The notes under the pieces: model-generated
What the model saw: the letters and a program-made list of their open reading frames with translations, nothing else
What the model was told of the DNA's origin: nothing
The model's database searches: none
Assembly (NCBI GenBank): GCA_964591375.1
Contig: CAZQAU010000026.1
Location: 1 to 23,990, forward strand
Direction: 5' to 3'
Source: CAYYYG01 sp964591375
Lineage (GTDB): Bacteria > Patescibacteriota > Microgenomatia > UBA1406 > GWC2-37-13
Length of the DNA: 23,990 nucleotides
Program-made: the position numbers and the translations under genes
Shown here: positions 15,137 to 22,364 of the stretch, piece after piece
Position numbering within the stretch: position 1 is the first letter of the stretch
Layout: each line of letters starts with the position of its first letter

Positions 15137-15511
15137 TTACTTGTTTAAGATGTCGTTAACCTTAGCGACTAGTTGATCAGGGGTAATATCGGCTTTTATA
15201 AGGTACGAATCAGCACCGGAATTTAAGCCTTCCTGGATAGTCGGATCATGGGATAGATTCGTTAGGATGATGATTTTACCATTTGGTTTTTTAGGAGTAA
15301 GTTGAGCTGTTTTTTGCAGAACCTGAATACCATCTAGCTCTGGCATCATTACATCAAGAAGGATGAGATCAAACCCGCCTTCGGTAATCTGTGCCAGTCC
15401 TTCTCTCCCATCTATAGCACCAACCACAGTAAAACCGGCGTCTTTTAAAACTTCTTCGTACAGTTCGCGAATATATAGATCATCATCCACTATAAGGATG
15501 CGCTTTGACAT
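15137..15511 (-). CDS. Single-domain response regulator (CheY-like receiver)
   Basis: This 124-aa protein consists of one receiver domain with no output domain. Key residues are present: the acidic pair D10/D11, phospho-acceptor D53 in LLDVMMPELDG, the switch Thr84 in IILTN and Lys106 in YLIKAD. It would accept phosphate from a histidine kinase, none of which is in the window, and act through protein contacts. The gene is 114 nt upstream of the O-antigen-ligase-like gene on the same strand and may be cotranscribed with it. No SD is seen; TGTAAT lies 4 nt before the ATG. Confidence 0.93.
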   Translation of the reverse strand: MSKRILIVDDDLYIRELYEEVLKDAGFTVVGAIDGREGLAQITEGGFDLILLDVMMPELDGIQVLQKTAQLTPKKPNGKIIILTNLSHDPTIQEGLNSGADSYLIKADITPDQLVAKVNDILNK

Positions 15512-15779
15512 AAAAATTACAGGTAAGTTTTTCTATTTGAAAATAACATGAAAGACTTCAAAATAGTTAGCTCACCATATCAGGAATAAATGTAATAAAA
15601 AAAAAGACAAAATGCAAGCCTATATAATATGATTATGTAGATTATATGTAACGGTATACATAGCTGATAATCATTACTTTTTAGTGTGTTAATCTGATTT
15701 TATAAACACTCATTTTTTCTTTATATGCACTATTTAACCGCGTAGAAGTTTACCCGGTATTATGTGGGCGCAATTATAT

Positions 15780-15785
15780 TATAAT
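15780..15785 (+). promoter_or_regulatory. -10 box of the phosphodiesterase gene
   Basis: TATAAT lies 15 nt before ATG 15801. An in-frame ATG at 15762 lies upstream of this box, so the longer reading is unlikely to be translated from this promoter. The divergent response-regulator promoter shares this intergenic region (15512-15800), in which I see no other gene. Confidence 0.55.
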
Positions 15786-15800
15786 GATGTATTAAAGATT

Positions 15801-16328
15801 ATGAAAATAGGTGTTATTTCCGATACTCACGATCATTTAAAACCTCTGCAGAAAGCGGTGGAGATTTTTCGCGAGAAACAGGTAGAGCAGATTGTGCACT
15901 GTGGTGACTGGAATAGTCCGTATATGCCGGTTTTTTTAAGATCTTTTATGAAGGACTGGGATATTCCCGTATTTAGTGTTTTGGGAAATAATGAAGGTGA
16001 TTATCGAATGCTGTTTAAGAAAAACTCTGAACTGAAAAATCCTATCACGTTTCCTGAAGTAGCAGTCCTGGAACTATCAGTTGGCGATAAAAAGATTGCT
16101 GTCTATCACGGCCATGATGTCGCAGTTCTTGATGCGTTGATATTATCGGACAAATATACGGCAGTTTTCACCGGACATACTCATGTAGTACGGAATGAAG
16201 TGTGTAATGGTGTGTTGGTGCTAAACCCCGGATCGCTTTCTTACTTTTCCGCCGGTAAGATGATCGATACCGCCAGTGTCGCGGTATATGATTCGGAATC
16301 GAATACAGCAGAAATTATTACATTTTGA
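15801..16328 (+). CDS. YfcE/MJ0936-type metallophosphoesterase
   Basis: This is a 175-aa cytosolic calcineurin-like phosphodiesterase. All metal-ligand motifs are visible in order: GVISDTHDH, HCGDW, VLGNNE, YHGHD and TGHTHV, followed by NPGSLSYF, which is typical of the YfcE family. Its physiological substrate is unknown; family members cleave phosphodiesters in vitro. I chose ATG 15801 (MKIGVISDTHD) because the family normally begins there and the -10 box lies at 15780. No SD. Confidence 0.92.
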   Translation: MKIGVISDTHDHLKPLQKAVEIFREKQVEQIVHCGDWNSPYMPVFLRSFMKDWDIPVFSVLGNNEGDYRMLFKKNSELKNPITFPEVAVLELSVGDKKIAVYHGHDVAVLDALILSDKYTAVFTGHTHVVRNEVCNGVLVLNPGSLSYFSAGKMIDTASVAVYDSESNTAEIITF

Positions 16329-16342
16329 TTATCTATATCAAG

Positions 16343-16358
16343 ATTTACTATCGTAAAT
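16343..16358 (+). terminator. Short hairpin between the phosphodiesterase and mevalonate kinase genes
   Basis: ATTTAC and GTAAAT pair over 6 bp around the loop TATC, followed by a weakly T-rich stretch. It may be a weak terminator or an operator-like palindrome. Confidence 0.3.
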
Positions 16359-16389
16359 GATTACTTCTTCATAATCGACTAATCCTACT

Positions 16390-17373
16390 ATGAACACGTA
16401 TCGAACTGTGACAGTATCTGCACCTGGAAAACTCATGTTACTCGGGGATCATGCAGTGGTATATGGACGTCCTTGTATTGTCACTGCTGTCAACCAACGT
16501 TTAAGAATAACCATTTCTATAAGTAGAGATAGTACTTTTAAATTACAAGCAAAAGATGTCGATATAAACAATTATGAGAAATCTTTATTTCAGATAGGTA
16601 AAGGCGAAATTCCTAAAGGTGCAAGATTTGTCGAGATGGCAGTAAAAAAATTTATAGAAAAATATCCTGTCGATTTCGGTATTTCTATAGTCACTACATC
16701 AGATTTTTCTTCAACATTTGGTTTTGGTTCCTCGTCAGCATCCACAGTCTGTGTTTTGATGGGATTGGCACAACTTGCTAAGGTATCTCTAGATCGTAAG
16801 TCGCTCTTTGATCTGGCGTATAAAACAGTACTTGATATTCAAGGTGTGGGATCTGGGTTTGATATTGCGGCCGCCATTTATGGTGGTACATTATATTTTG
16901 TGGGAGGTGGTAAAAAAATTGAAGTTCTTTCAGTGCCTTCAATCCCAATCATAGTCGGGTATAGCGGTATTAAAGCAGACACCGCTTACCTAGTAAAGAA
17001 GGTTGCTTGTCGTGTAAAGCAAGCTTCTTCTCAGTTCTCAGCACTTTTTGATCAGAGCGATTTGTGTGTTAATAAGGGCAAGCTAGCCTGGGAATCTTCC
17101 AACCTACAGCAGTTCGCTGATGCAATGAACATCAATGAACGGCTACTTGCTCAATATGGGGAGGATGTGGAGACAAAACAACTTGCTAATCTTATTAATG
17201 CCGCAAAGGATGCGGGTGCTTTGGGAGCAAAATTATCGGGTGCAGGTGGCGGAGACTGCATTATTGCCATAGCCAGTCGACAAAACTTAAATAAAGTTAA
17301 AAATGCTATTCGTCGGGCCGGTGGATATATTATCGAAGTTGGAACTGGAGCACCGGGAGTAATGGTAGAATAA
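16390..17373 (+). CDS. mvk: Mevalonate kinase (GHMP family)
   Basis: It phosphorylates (R)-mevalonate to 5-phosphomevalonate with ATP, the first kinase step of isoprenoid synthesis by the mevalonate route. Visible marks are SAPGKLMLLGDHAVVYG (residues 10-26), the ATP-binding GFGSSSAST near 112, GSGFDIAAAIYGG with the family's catalytic-Asp region near 160, and the C-terminal GHMP motif KLSGAGGGD near 281. The length of 327 aa is normal. It is the first gene of a tight operon: the next gene starts 3 nt after its stop. No SD precedes ATG 16390. Confidence 0.94.
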   Translation: MNTYRTVTVSAPGKLMLLGDHAVVYGRPCIVTAVNQRLRITISISRDSTFKLQAKDVDINNYEKSLFQIGKGEIPKGARFVEMAVKKFIEKYPVDFGISIVTTSDFSSTFGFGSSSASTVCVLMGLAQLAKVSLDRKSLFDLAYKTVLDIQGVGSGFDIAAAIYGGTLYFVGGGKKIEVLSVPSIPIIVGYSGIKADTAYLVKKVACRVKQASSQFSALFDQSDLCVNKGKLAWESSNLQQFADAMNINERLLAQYGEDVETKQLANLINAAKDAGALGAKLSGAGGGDCIIAIASRQNLNKVKNAIRRAGGYIIEVGTGAPGVMVE

Positions 17374-17376
17374 CCT

Positions 17377-18012
17377 ATGAAAAAGAAGCTATTAATTTTT
17401 GATTACGATGGCGTATTGGTAGATACGACTGATATAGCTATTCAGATTTTAAATGAGTTACGTACCGAGTATCCGTTACCATATTTGAGCTCGCATGAAG
17501 ATTTGGGTAAGCTATTTACAAAAAATTTTATAAAAAATTTAAAGGTGCTTGGAACTTCAACGGAAATGGTTCAAAAATTTCCGGAAAAATTATTGTCTCG
17601 ATTTGCCTTACACAGTTCTAATATAAAAACTTTTTCACACATACCAGAATTCCTGCAAAATGTATACTCCTTATTTAACTTAGCTATTGTAAGCTCAAAT
17701 CATACACAGGTAATTCAGAATGTACTCGTCCGATTAAAGCTTAGAAACTTTTTCCAAGAAATATTAGGTTCAGATAAAAAAGCGAGTAAAATAGATAAAA
17801 TACAAGAGCTATTAAAAGTATTTCAGGCAGAAGAAAGTGATACGTTTTTTATTTCAGACACAAGTGGTGATATTAAAGAAGGTAAAGAGGTCGGTGTTAA
17901 AACTATCGCGGTCACGTGGGGGTTTCAGACCAAGGAGCAGATAATTGTCTCTCATCCAGATTATATTGTAGAAAATGTTACCGAGTTACAAAAAATAATT
18001 TTTAATGTATGA
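17377..18012 (+). CDS. HAD-superfamily hydrolase inside the mevalonate operon
   Basis: This is a 211-aa phosphoglycolate-phosphatase-like HAD protein. The four HAD motifs are present: DYDGVLVDT (residues 9-17; nucleophile D9 and acid D11), IVSSN, a Lys in SDKKASK, and ISDTSGDIKEG. A helical cap follows the first motif. It starts 3 nt after mevalonate kinase and overlaps the decarboxylase gene by 4 nt, so the three are almost certainly cotranscribed and translationally coupled. A role in isoprenoid phosphate metabolism is suggested only by context. It could equally be a general phosphatase. Confidence 0.85.
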   Translation: MKKKLLIFDYDGVLVDTTDIAIQILNELRTEYPLPYLSSHEDLGKLFTKNFIKNLKVLGTSTEMVQKFPEKLLSRFALHSSNIKTFSHIPEFLQNVYSLFNLAIVSSNHTQVIQNVLVRLKLRNFFQEILGSDKKASKIDKIQELLKVFQAEESDTFFISDTSGDIKEGKEVGVKTIAVTWGFQTKEQIIVSHPDYIVENVTELQKIIFNV

Positions 18013-18986
18013 AAGCCAGCGCTAAAGCTCACTCTAATATCGCTTTTATTAAATATTGGGGAAGAAAAGATGAAAAACTACGGTTACCAACAAATGGAAG
18101 TCTTTCCATGAATTTGAGTAATTTACATACCATAACCACGGTCGAATTTTCTGATCAATACAAAGTTGATCAGGTGATTATTGATGGTGAATATCATCCA
18201 AAAGAGACAGAACGGGCCATTGTGCATATAGACAGAATACGGAATTTAACCGGAAAACACACCCGGGTTCGAGTGGAGTCACGTAATAATTTTCCATCGG
18301 GAACTGGATTATCATCATCTTCTTCTGGATTCGCCGCGCTTACTCTCGCTATGGTTGAAGCCGCTGGATTAAAATTAACCGAAAAAGAACTTTCGATGCT
18401 TGCTAGGCAAGGATCTGGTTCGGCATGTCGTTCTATACCTTCTGGTTTTGTGGAATGGAAAGACGCATCTACATCTGAAGAATCATATGCATATTCTATT
18501 TTTCCGTCTAAGTACTGGGATATCGTAGATATAGTAGCGGTTGTAAGTAATGAAAAAAAAGATGTTCCAACTTCAGTAGGACAGACATACGCGGAAACGA
18601 GTCCTTTTTTTCAAGTCCGATCGCAGAAAATGGCTGAAAAACTCTTATTAATGAAACAAATTATTGCAGATAAAGATTTTAAAAGATTCGGAGAATTGAT
18701 TGAAGCTGAAGCCCTTGAAATGCATGCGGTGATGTTGACATCAGCCCCTTCATTAATTTATTGGAGTGAAGGCACACTTAAATTGATGAAGTTGGTGAAA
18801 AAATGGAGGAGCGAGGGATTGGCGGTTTACTTTACTATTAACACAGGGCAAGATATCCATCTTATATGTCAAAAAAAAGATGCTCTAATATTAAAAACAC
18901 AACTGGAAAAGATTCGGGAAGTAAAAAAGATCATTACTAACTCTCCGGCAGAAGGAGCACAGAGTGTTCTCGATCATTTGTTCTAA
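18009..18986 (+). CDS. mvaD: Diphosphomevalonate decarboxylase family protein
   Basis: This 325-aa GHMP-family protein matches MvaD along its length: SAKAHSNIAFIKYWGRKD at the start, the ATP-binding PSGTGLSSSSSGFAAL (about 96-111) and QGSGSACRSIPSGFVEW. The family makes isopentenyl diphosphate from mevalonate 5-diphosphate. The catalytic Asp normally lies in a motif like FT-x-D-A-G-P-N. Here the motif is FTINTGQD, so residue 278 is Asn and an Asp appears at 282. The enzyme may therefore use a rearranged site or a different phosphorylated mevalonate. The start overlaps the HAD gene stop (ATGA). Confidence 0.88.
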   Translation: MKASAKAHSNIAFIKYWGRKDEKLRLPTNGSLSMNLSNLHTITTVEFSDQYKVDQVIIDGEYHPKETERAIVHIDRIRNLTGKHTRVRVESRNNFPSGTGLSSSSSGFAALTLAMVEAAGLKLTEKELSMLARQGSGSACRSIPSGFVEWKDASTSEESYAYSIFPSKYWDIVDIVAVVSNEKKDVPTSVGQTYAETSPFFQVRSQKMAEKLLLMKQIIADKDFKRFGELIEAEALEMHAVMLTSAPSLIYWSEGTLKLMKLVKKWRSEGLAVYFTINTGQDIHLICQKKDALILKTQLEKIREVKKIITNSPAEGAQSVLDHLF

Positions 18987-19099
18987 TATCTTTTATTTTC
19001 TTCAGCATTCTCTTACCGTTCTATTACTAAGCATAGTCTTCATTATTACGCTTCGCCTGTAATATGAGGAAAATACGTTGTAAATCTATTTACTTAAGA

Positions 19100-19107
19100 A
19101 AGGAGGT
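19100..19107 (+). promoter_or_regulatory. Consensus Shine-Dalgarno of the 55-aa exported peptide
   Basis: AAGGAGGTG (19100-19108) is a near-perfect anti-16S match about 6 nt before ATG 19115. Most single genes in the window have no SD, so this gene is set up for strong translation. It also decides the start: an in-frame ATG at 19064 would put the SD inside the gene. Confidence 0.8.
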
Positions 19108-19114
19108 GAAAACT

Positions 19115-19282
19115 ATGATAAAACAATTGCTGATTCTTTTTGCTCTGGCATTTGCTGTGGCTGCGGCAGGTATCACCTACGCACAAACTGCAACTATGTC
19201 TCCGACAATGACTCCCGCACCGACGGCGACTTCAATGCCGGCTGGAGCACCAAACACCGGTTTTGGTACATTAGTCCGCTAA
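19115..19282 (+). CDS. Tiny exported Thr/Pro-rich peptide with a PNTG motif (likely sortase partner)
   Basis: This 55-aa product has a signal peptide or TM (residues about 4-22, ending AGITYAQ), a Thr/Pro/Met-rich linker (TMSPTMTPAPTATSMP) and the C-terminal GAPNTGFGTLVR. The P-x-T-G core resembles a sortase signal. Unlike classical substrates it has no hydrophobic stretch or basic tail after the motif, only six residues. The sortase gene begins 46 nt downstream on the same strand, which supports a substrate-enzyme pair. TGTAAT at 19058-19063 is a possible -10 box. The consensus SD implies high expression. Confidence 0.75.
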   Translation: MIKQLLILFALAFAVAAAGITYAQTATMSPTMTPAPTATSMPAGAPNTGFGTLVR

Positions 19283-19296
19283 TGTCCATATAACGG

Positions 19297-19322
19297 TATA
19301 CCTGGATGACGATCCAGGTATA
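19297..19322 (+). terminator. Strong hairpin between the peptide gene and the sortase gene
   Basis: TATACCTGGAT and ATCCAGGTATA form an 11-bp perfect stem with the tetraloop GACG. It ends 6 nt before the sortase ATG and has no U-tract. It may stabilise the upstream mRNA, attenuate read-through, or limit ribosome access to the sortase start, giving much more peptide than enzyme. Confidence 0.6.
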
Positions 19323-19328
19323 GATTAT

Positions 19329-19937
19329 ATGAAACCATTTATTTTTATCCTAACTATATTACTTGGTGTAGGAGCGGGGATTACTGCACTGCGTTTTTTT
19401 CAAACCCCCACGGTGGGAAATCCCGCCACTTTAAGTGCCTCTTCAACGACAGTTTCAGTGACTGTACAACCCACGCCTGCGATCGAAGTAGCCCGTCCCA
19501 TACAAATATTAATTCCTAAGTTAAATGTAGATGCAACAGTGGAAAATGTAGGTAAAGATGCGCGGGGAAATATGGATGTACCAAGTGATTTTAATAATGT
19601 GGGCTGGTATGAGTTGGGAGTAAAACCAGGAGAAACAGGCAATGCCGTACTCGCTGGACATCTGGATACACCGACAGGCAGTGAAGCAGTATTTTACGGA
19701 CTATCCACTCTCGTTCCTGGTGACGCTATCATCATAGTTGATGCCAACGATAGTAAGCGCACATTTGTAGTAATGGATACAAATACGTACCCAACTGATT
19801 CTTTCCCCATCCAAAAAGTTTTTGGAGAAAATAAAACTGCTGCATTGCAACTCATTACCTGTGAAGGCAATTTCGATAATACTCGCAAATCATATTCAGA
19901 CCGGTTAGTTATTTCAGCTCGGCTGCAGGATATTTAA
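19329..19937 (+). CDS. Sortase (class E/F-like transpeptidase)
   Basis: This is a membrane-anchored cysteine transpeptidase. The TM segment is at about 4-20, followed by a Thr/Ser/Val linker and the catalytic beta-barrel. The triad is visible: His111 in LAGHLD, Cys178 in LITCEG and Arg192 in SDRLVIS. The 202-aa length fits the compact E/F classes. It would cleave at an LPxTG-like motif and attach the protein to a surface acceptor; the peptide just upstream (PNTG) is the natural candidate. No SD lies before ATG 19329, since the 19297-19322 hairpin occupies that space. Its stop overlaps the convergent mini-gene by 4 nt. Confidence 0.93.
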   Translation: MKPFIFILTILLGVGAGITALRFFQTPTVGNPATLSASSTTVSVTVQPTPAIEVARPIQILIPKLNVDATVENVGKDARGNMDVPSDFNNVGWYELGVKPGETGNAVLAGHLDTPTGSEAVFYGLSTLVPGDAIIIVDANDSKRTFVVMDTNTYPTDSFPIQKVFGENKTAALQLITCEGNFDNTRKSYSDRLVISARLQDI

Positions 19938-20077
19938 TCTACTCCCCCTGGATACCCATCATCGTCTTTATGAGGATCTCCCGCAGGCGTTCCTTCAGTC
20001 CCACTGCTATTTCCACCTCCTGGCACTGTATCACCAGAATTGTTGTCATTTGAACCATCAGCTGCATATATATTCAT
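19934..20077 (-). CDS. 47-aa Gly/Asp-rich mini-gene convergent to the sortase
   Basis: A complete reading frame starts at ATG 20077 with the SD GGAAGGAG about 7 nt upstream. The product begins MNIYAADGSNDNNSG and continues with GGGNSSGTEGTPAGD and HKDDDGYPGGVD. It is acidic, has no hydrophobic segment, no Cys and almost no aliphatic residues, so it is probably disordered. The TAA stop overlaps the sortase stop by 4 nt, tail to tail. I do not recognise it. Support comes from the strong SD, rare among the window's single genes, and from the frame filling the space exactly up to the sortase stop. It could be a surface or secreted peptide, but no export signal is seen. Confidence 0.55.
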   Translation of the reverse strand: MNIYAADGSNDNNSGDTVPGGGNSSGTEGTPAGDPHKDDDGYPGGVD

Positions 20078-20137
20078 ATTTATAATCTCCTTCCGATAAG
20101 TCGAATAAACTTATATTCTTACATACTATATTTTTAA

Positions 20138-20215
20138 TATAATATCCTCGTGAAGGTATCGTAATAAAAAAGTAACGACATCACAATTCGCTTCCCAAGG
20201 TGTATGCAGTACAAT
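20138..20215 (+). promoter_or_regulatory. Candidate -10 boxes of endonuclease Q
   Basis: TACAAT (20210-20215) ends 5 nt before ATG 20221, fitting the leaderless pattern. A better TATAAT (20138-20143) would give a 70-nt leader without an SD. I prefer the proximal box. The rest of 20078-20220 shows nothing further. Confidence 0.45.
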
Positions 20216-20220
20216 AAGAC

Positions 20221-21528
20221 ATGGAATTAATTGTCGATCTCCATATACATTCACATTTCTCACGGGCTACGAGTCCGGACTGCACTTTAGAAGGGTTATA
20301 CCGGTGGGGAAAGATCAAAGGTATTAATATTATCGGTACCGGTGATTTTACTCATCCGCTTTGGCTTGCAGAACTGAAAGAAAAACTCGAACCAGCAGAA
20401 CCCGGGTTATTTCGGCTTAGGGAAGATATTGCCCGTACGATCGATCCTTCGATTCCCGAATCAGTACGCAACAATGTGATTCGTTTTATTCTGACGGTGG
20501 AGATCAGTACCATTTACTCAAAAACAGGTAAGGTTCGAAAGCTGCATAATCTGGTGATTGCTCCCTCATTTGAAACAGCACAGTCACTTAATTCCCAACT
20601 TGATCGGATTGGTAATTTAAAAGCCGATGGACGTCCGATTTTAGGAATGGATAGTAAACGATTACTGCAAATGACACTGGAAACAGACAGACGTGCGTTA
20701 TTTATTCCGGCTCATATCTGGACTCCCTGGTTTGCGATGTTTGGTTCCAAGTCAGGTTTTGATAGTATTACCGAGGCATTTGAGGAATTAGCACCCGAGG
20801 TAAAAGCGATTGAGACCGGATTATCATCTGATCCATTTATGAACTGGCGTTTGCGGGAATTACAAAATGTAGCTATTATCTCCAACTCCGATGCACATTC
20901 GCCGCAGAAACTGGGTCGGGAGGCGACCATTATACGCTTTGACAAAACTAAGGAACAACTCTCATATGACTTAATTATGGATGCAATCAGAAAAAATGAT
21001 GAACGGCTTGTTGGAACGATTGAGTTTTTTCCGCAGGAAGGTAAGTACCACTATGATGGACATCGTCTGTGTAATGTCAAATTTACTCCTCAAGTTACAA
21101 AACAGCATAAGGGGATTTGTCCGGTCTGTCACAAACCACTCACGGTGGGAGTAGACTACCGGGTATCGGAAATCGCTGATTTTCCAGAAGACTATAAACC
21201 ATCTGATCATAAAGTAGTAGAGTATATAATTCCCTTAACTGAGATTATCGCCGAGATGATTGGAGTAAAGTCCGGTTCTAAAAAAGTCTGGGCGGATTAC
21301 GAGCGGATGATCGCGACCTTAGGTAGTGAGTTTGACATTCTGCGTAAAATGCCGGTAAGCGACATCGCGCAGAATGGGTTTTCCAATCTGGCCAAAGTCA
21401 TTGACCGGATGAGAAAAGGTGATGTGATCATTGATCCCGGGTATGATGGCGTGTATGGTGTAATCAAACTCTTTGGTGATGAAATGGAGCGGAAGAAACA
21501 ACTATCCAACCAGATTAGTTTGTGGTAA
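20221..21528 (+). CDS. Endonuclease Q family protein (PHP-domain DNA repair nuclease)
   Basis: EndoQ cuts DNA 5' to deaminated bases (hypoxanthine, uracil, xanthine) and is known mainly from archaea and a few bacteria. The 435-aa product begins with the PHP metal motif DLHIHSHFSRA (D6, H8, H10) and continues with GTGDFTHPLW, AHIWTPWFAMFGSKSGFDS and SNSDAHSP. A zinc-binding insert follows: YHYDGHRLC (H281, C284) and CPVC (C300, C303), then KPLTVGVDYRVSEIAD. The tail is helical (about 350-435). Length and domain order match the family. Databases sometimes label such proteins UvrD-related; there is no helicase domain here, but a UvrD-type helicase is encoded about 1.3 kb downstream. No SD. Confidence 0.88.
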   Translation: MELIVDLHIHSHFSRATSPDCTLEGLYRWGKIKGINIIGTGDFTHPLWLAELKEKLEPAEPGLFRLREDIARTIDPSIPESVRNNVIRFILTVEISTIYSKTGKVRKLHNLVIAPSFETAQSLNSQLDRIGNLKADGRPILGMDSKRLLQMTLETDRRALFIPAHIWTPWFAMFGSKSGFDSITEAFEELAPEVKAIETGLSSDPFMNWRLRELQNVAIISNSDAHSPQKLGREATIIRFDKTKEQLSYDLIMDAIRKNDERLVGTIEFFPQEGKYHYDGHRLCNVKFTPQVTKQHKGICPVCHKPLTVGVDYRVSEIADFPEDYKPSDHKVVEYIIPLTEIIAEMIGVKSGSKKVWADYERMIATLGSEFDILRKMPVSDIAQNGFSNLAKVIDRMRKGDVIIDPGYDGVYGVIKLFGDEMERKKQLSNQISLW

Positions 21529-21537
21529 GAGTTTTGC

Positions 21538-21543
21538 TACAAT
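21538..21543 (+). promoter_or_regulatory. -10 box of a leaderless gene
   Basis: TACAAT ends 6 nt before ATG 21550, immediately after the EndoQ stop. Confidence 0.5.
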
Positions 21544-21549
21544 AGATAT

Positions 21550-22338
21550 ATGAATTCGTCTCAATTTCTTTCACGAAAAATTATCTTTATCGGTTTAGGT
21601 GGAATATTATTGTTACTTATCCTGGTGAGTTTAATTCTGACATCGGTTAAACAATCACAGTCACCAAAATTAACAGTATCACCATCTGTAACAATTACTC
21701 CTGCATATTCCGGTGAGAGTGCAACAAGCAGTCCTGTTCCTACAGTGGAAATACCAACCCGGATCATCAGTTCAGCGGTTGCGTCTTCGGCGGCAGAATT
21801 CAAAGATCCCATTGATCTTTTCCGACAGGGAATATCGTCGGCAGATTATCGCATAACTGTTGATATTACGGAAACCAATCCCAATCGGGATGTGCGTGAA
21901 TCTAGAACTGCGTATACTAAAAAGGGAAAACCGGTGCGTATCGAAGAACAAAAAACGACTACCATTTATAAAGAAAGTTTCATATATACTCTTTTCCCGA
22001 CTGAAAAAAAATATTCTGTTTCACCTAATCCCGATTTAAATCAACCGGAAATACTTAGCTTTATTCCCTCGTTGATAGTTTCTAAGACGGCTCAGGGGCA
22101 GATAAGCTGGAAGAAGGAACGGACGAATGAGTGGGTTGGTATCTGGTATGTAAATCCCGTTAATCCCAATGCCTTTGCGGTAATTCAAATAACGATCGAT
22201 GAAAAAACCGGCCTGATGCAAAAAATGACGGTCACTTCCAATGCCACGAAATCAGCACAGATTATTGAACTGAAGTATCAACCCATATCTGATGGTATGG
22301 CATACGCGGCGATTCCGCCAGACTACTCCCGTAAATGA
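21550..22338 (+). CDS. Single-TM extracytoplasmic hypothetical protein (262 aa)
   Basis: I do not recognise this protein. A short basic N-terminus (SRK) and a TM segment (about 10-32) are followed by a Ser/Thr/Pro-rich linker (about 35-80). The outside domain (about 85-262) alternates short strands and contains DYRITVDITETNP, IYTLFPTEKKYSVS and ISWKKERTNEWVGIWYV. The pattern loosely recalls LolA-like half-barrels, which I cannot confirm. There is no lipobox Cys. The gene lies between EndoQ and another single-TM protein and has its own start box. Confidence 0.72.
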   Translation: MNSSQFLSRKIIFIGLGGILLLLILVSLILTSVKQSQSPKLTVSPSVTITPAYSGESATSSPVPTVEIPTRIISSAVASSAAEFKDPIDLFRQGISSADYRITVDITETNPNRDVRESRTAYTKKGKPVRIEEQKTTTIYKESFIYTLFPTEKKYSVSPNPDLNQPEILSFIPSLIVSKTAQGQISWKKERTNEWVGIWYVNPVNPNAFAVIQITIDEKTGLMQKMTVTSNATKSAQIIELKYQPISDGMAYAAIPPDYSRK

Positions 22339-22352
22339 TAAAGCTCTTATGA

Positions 22353-22358
22353 TATGAT
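22353..22358 (+). promoter_or_regulatory. -10 box of a leaderless gene
   Basis: TATGAT ends 6 nt before ATG 22365; no SD is present. Confidence 0.5.
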
Positions 22359-22364
22359 AAATAC

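Noticed and set aside
15098..15160. Strong SD-like AAGGAGGA on the plus strand
   Set aside because: Only a 13-codon frame from a TTG follows, antisense to the end of the response-regulator gene.
15548..15589. 13-codon frame upstream of the phosphodiesterase
   Set aside because: No SD and very short; most likely chance.
15660..15720. Possible terminator (AGTGT...ACACT followed by T-run)
   Set aside because: The stem is only about 5 bp with a long loop and no gene ends nearby.
15762..15800. Longer N-terminus for the phosphodiesterase
   Set aside because: The extension covers a TATAAT box, and the family starts at the motif encoded from 15801.
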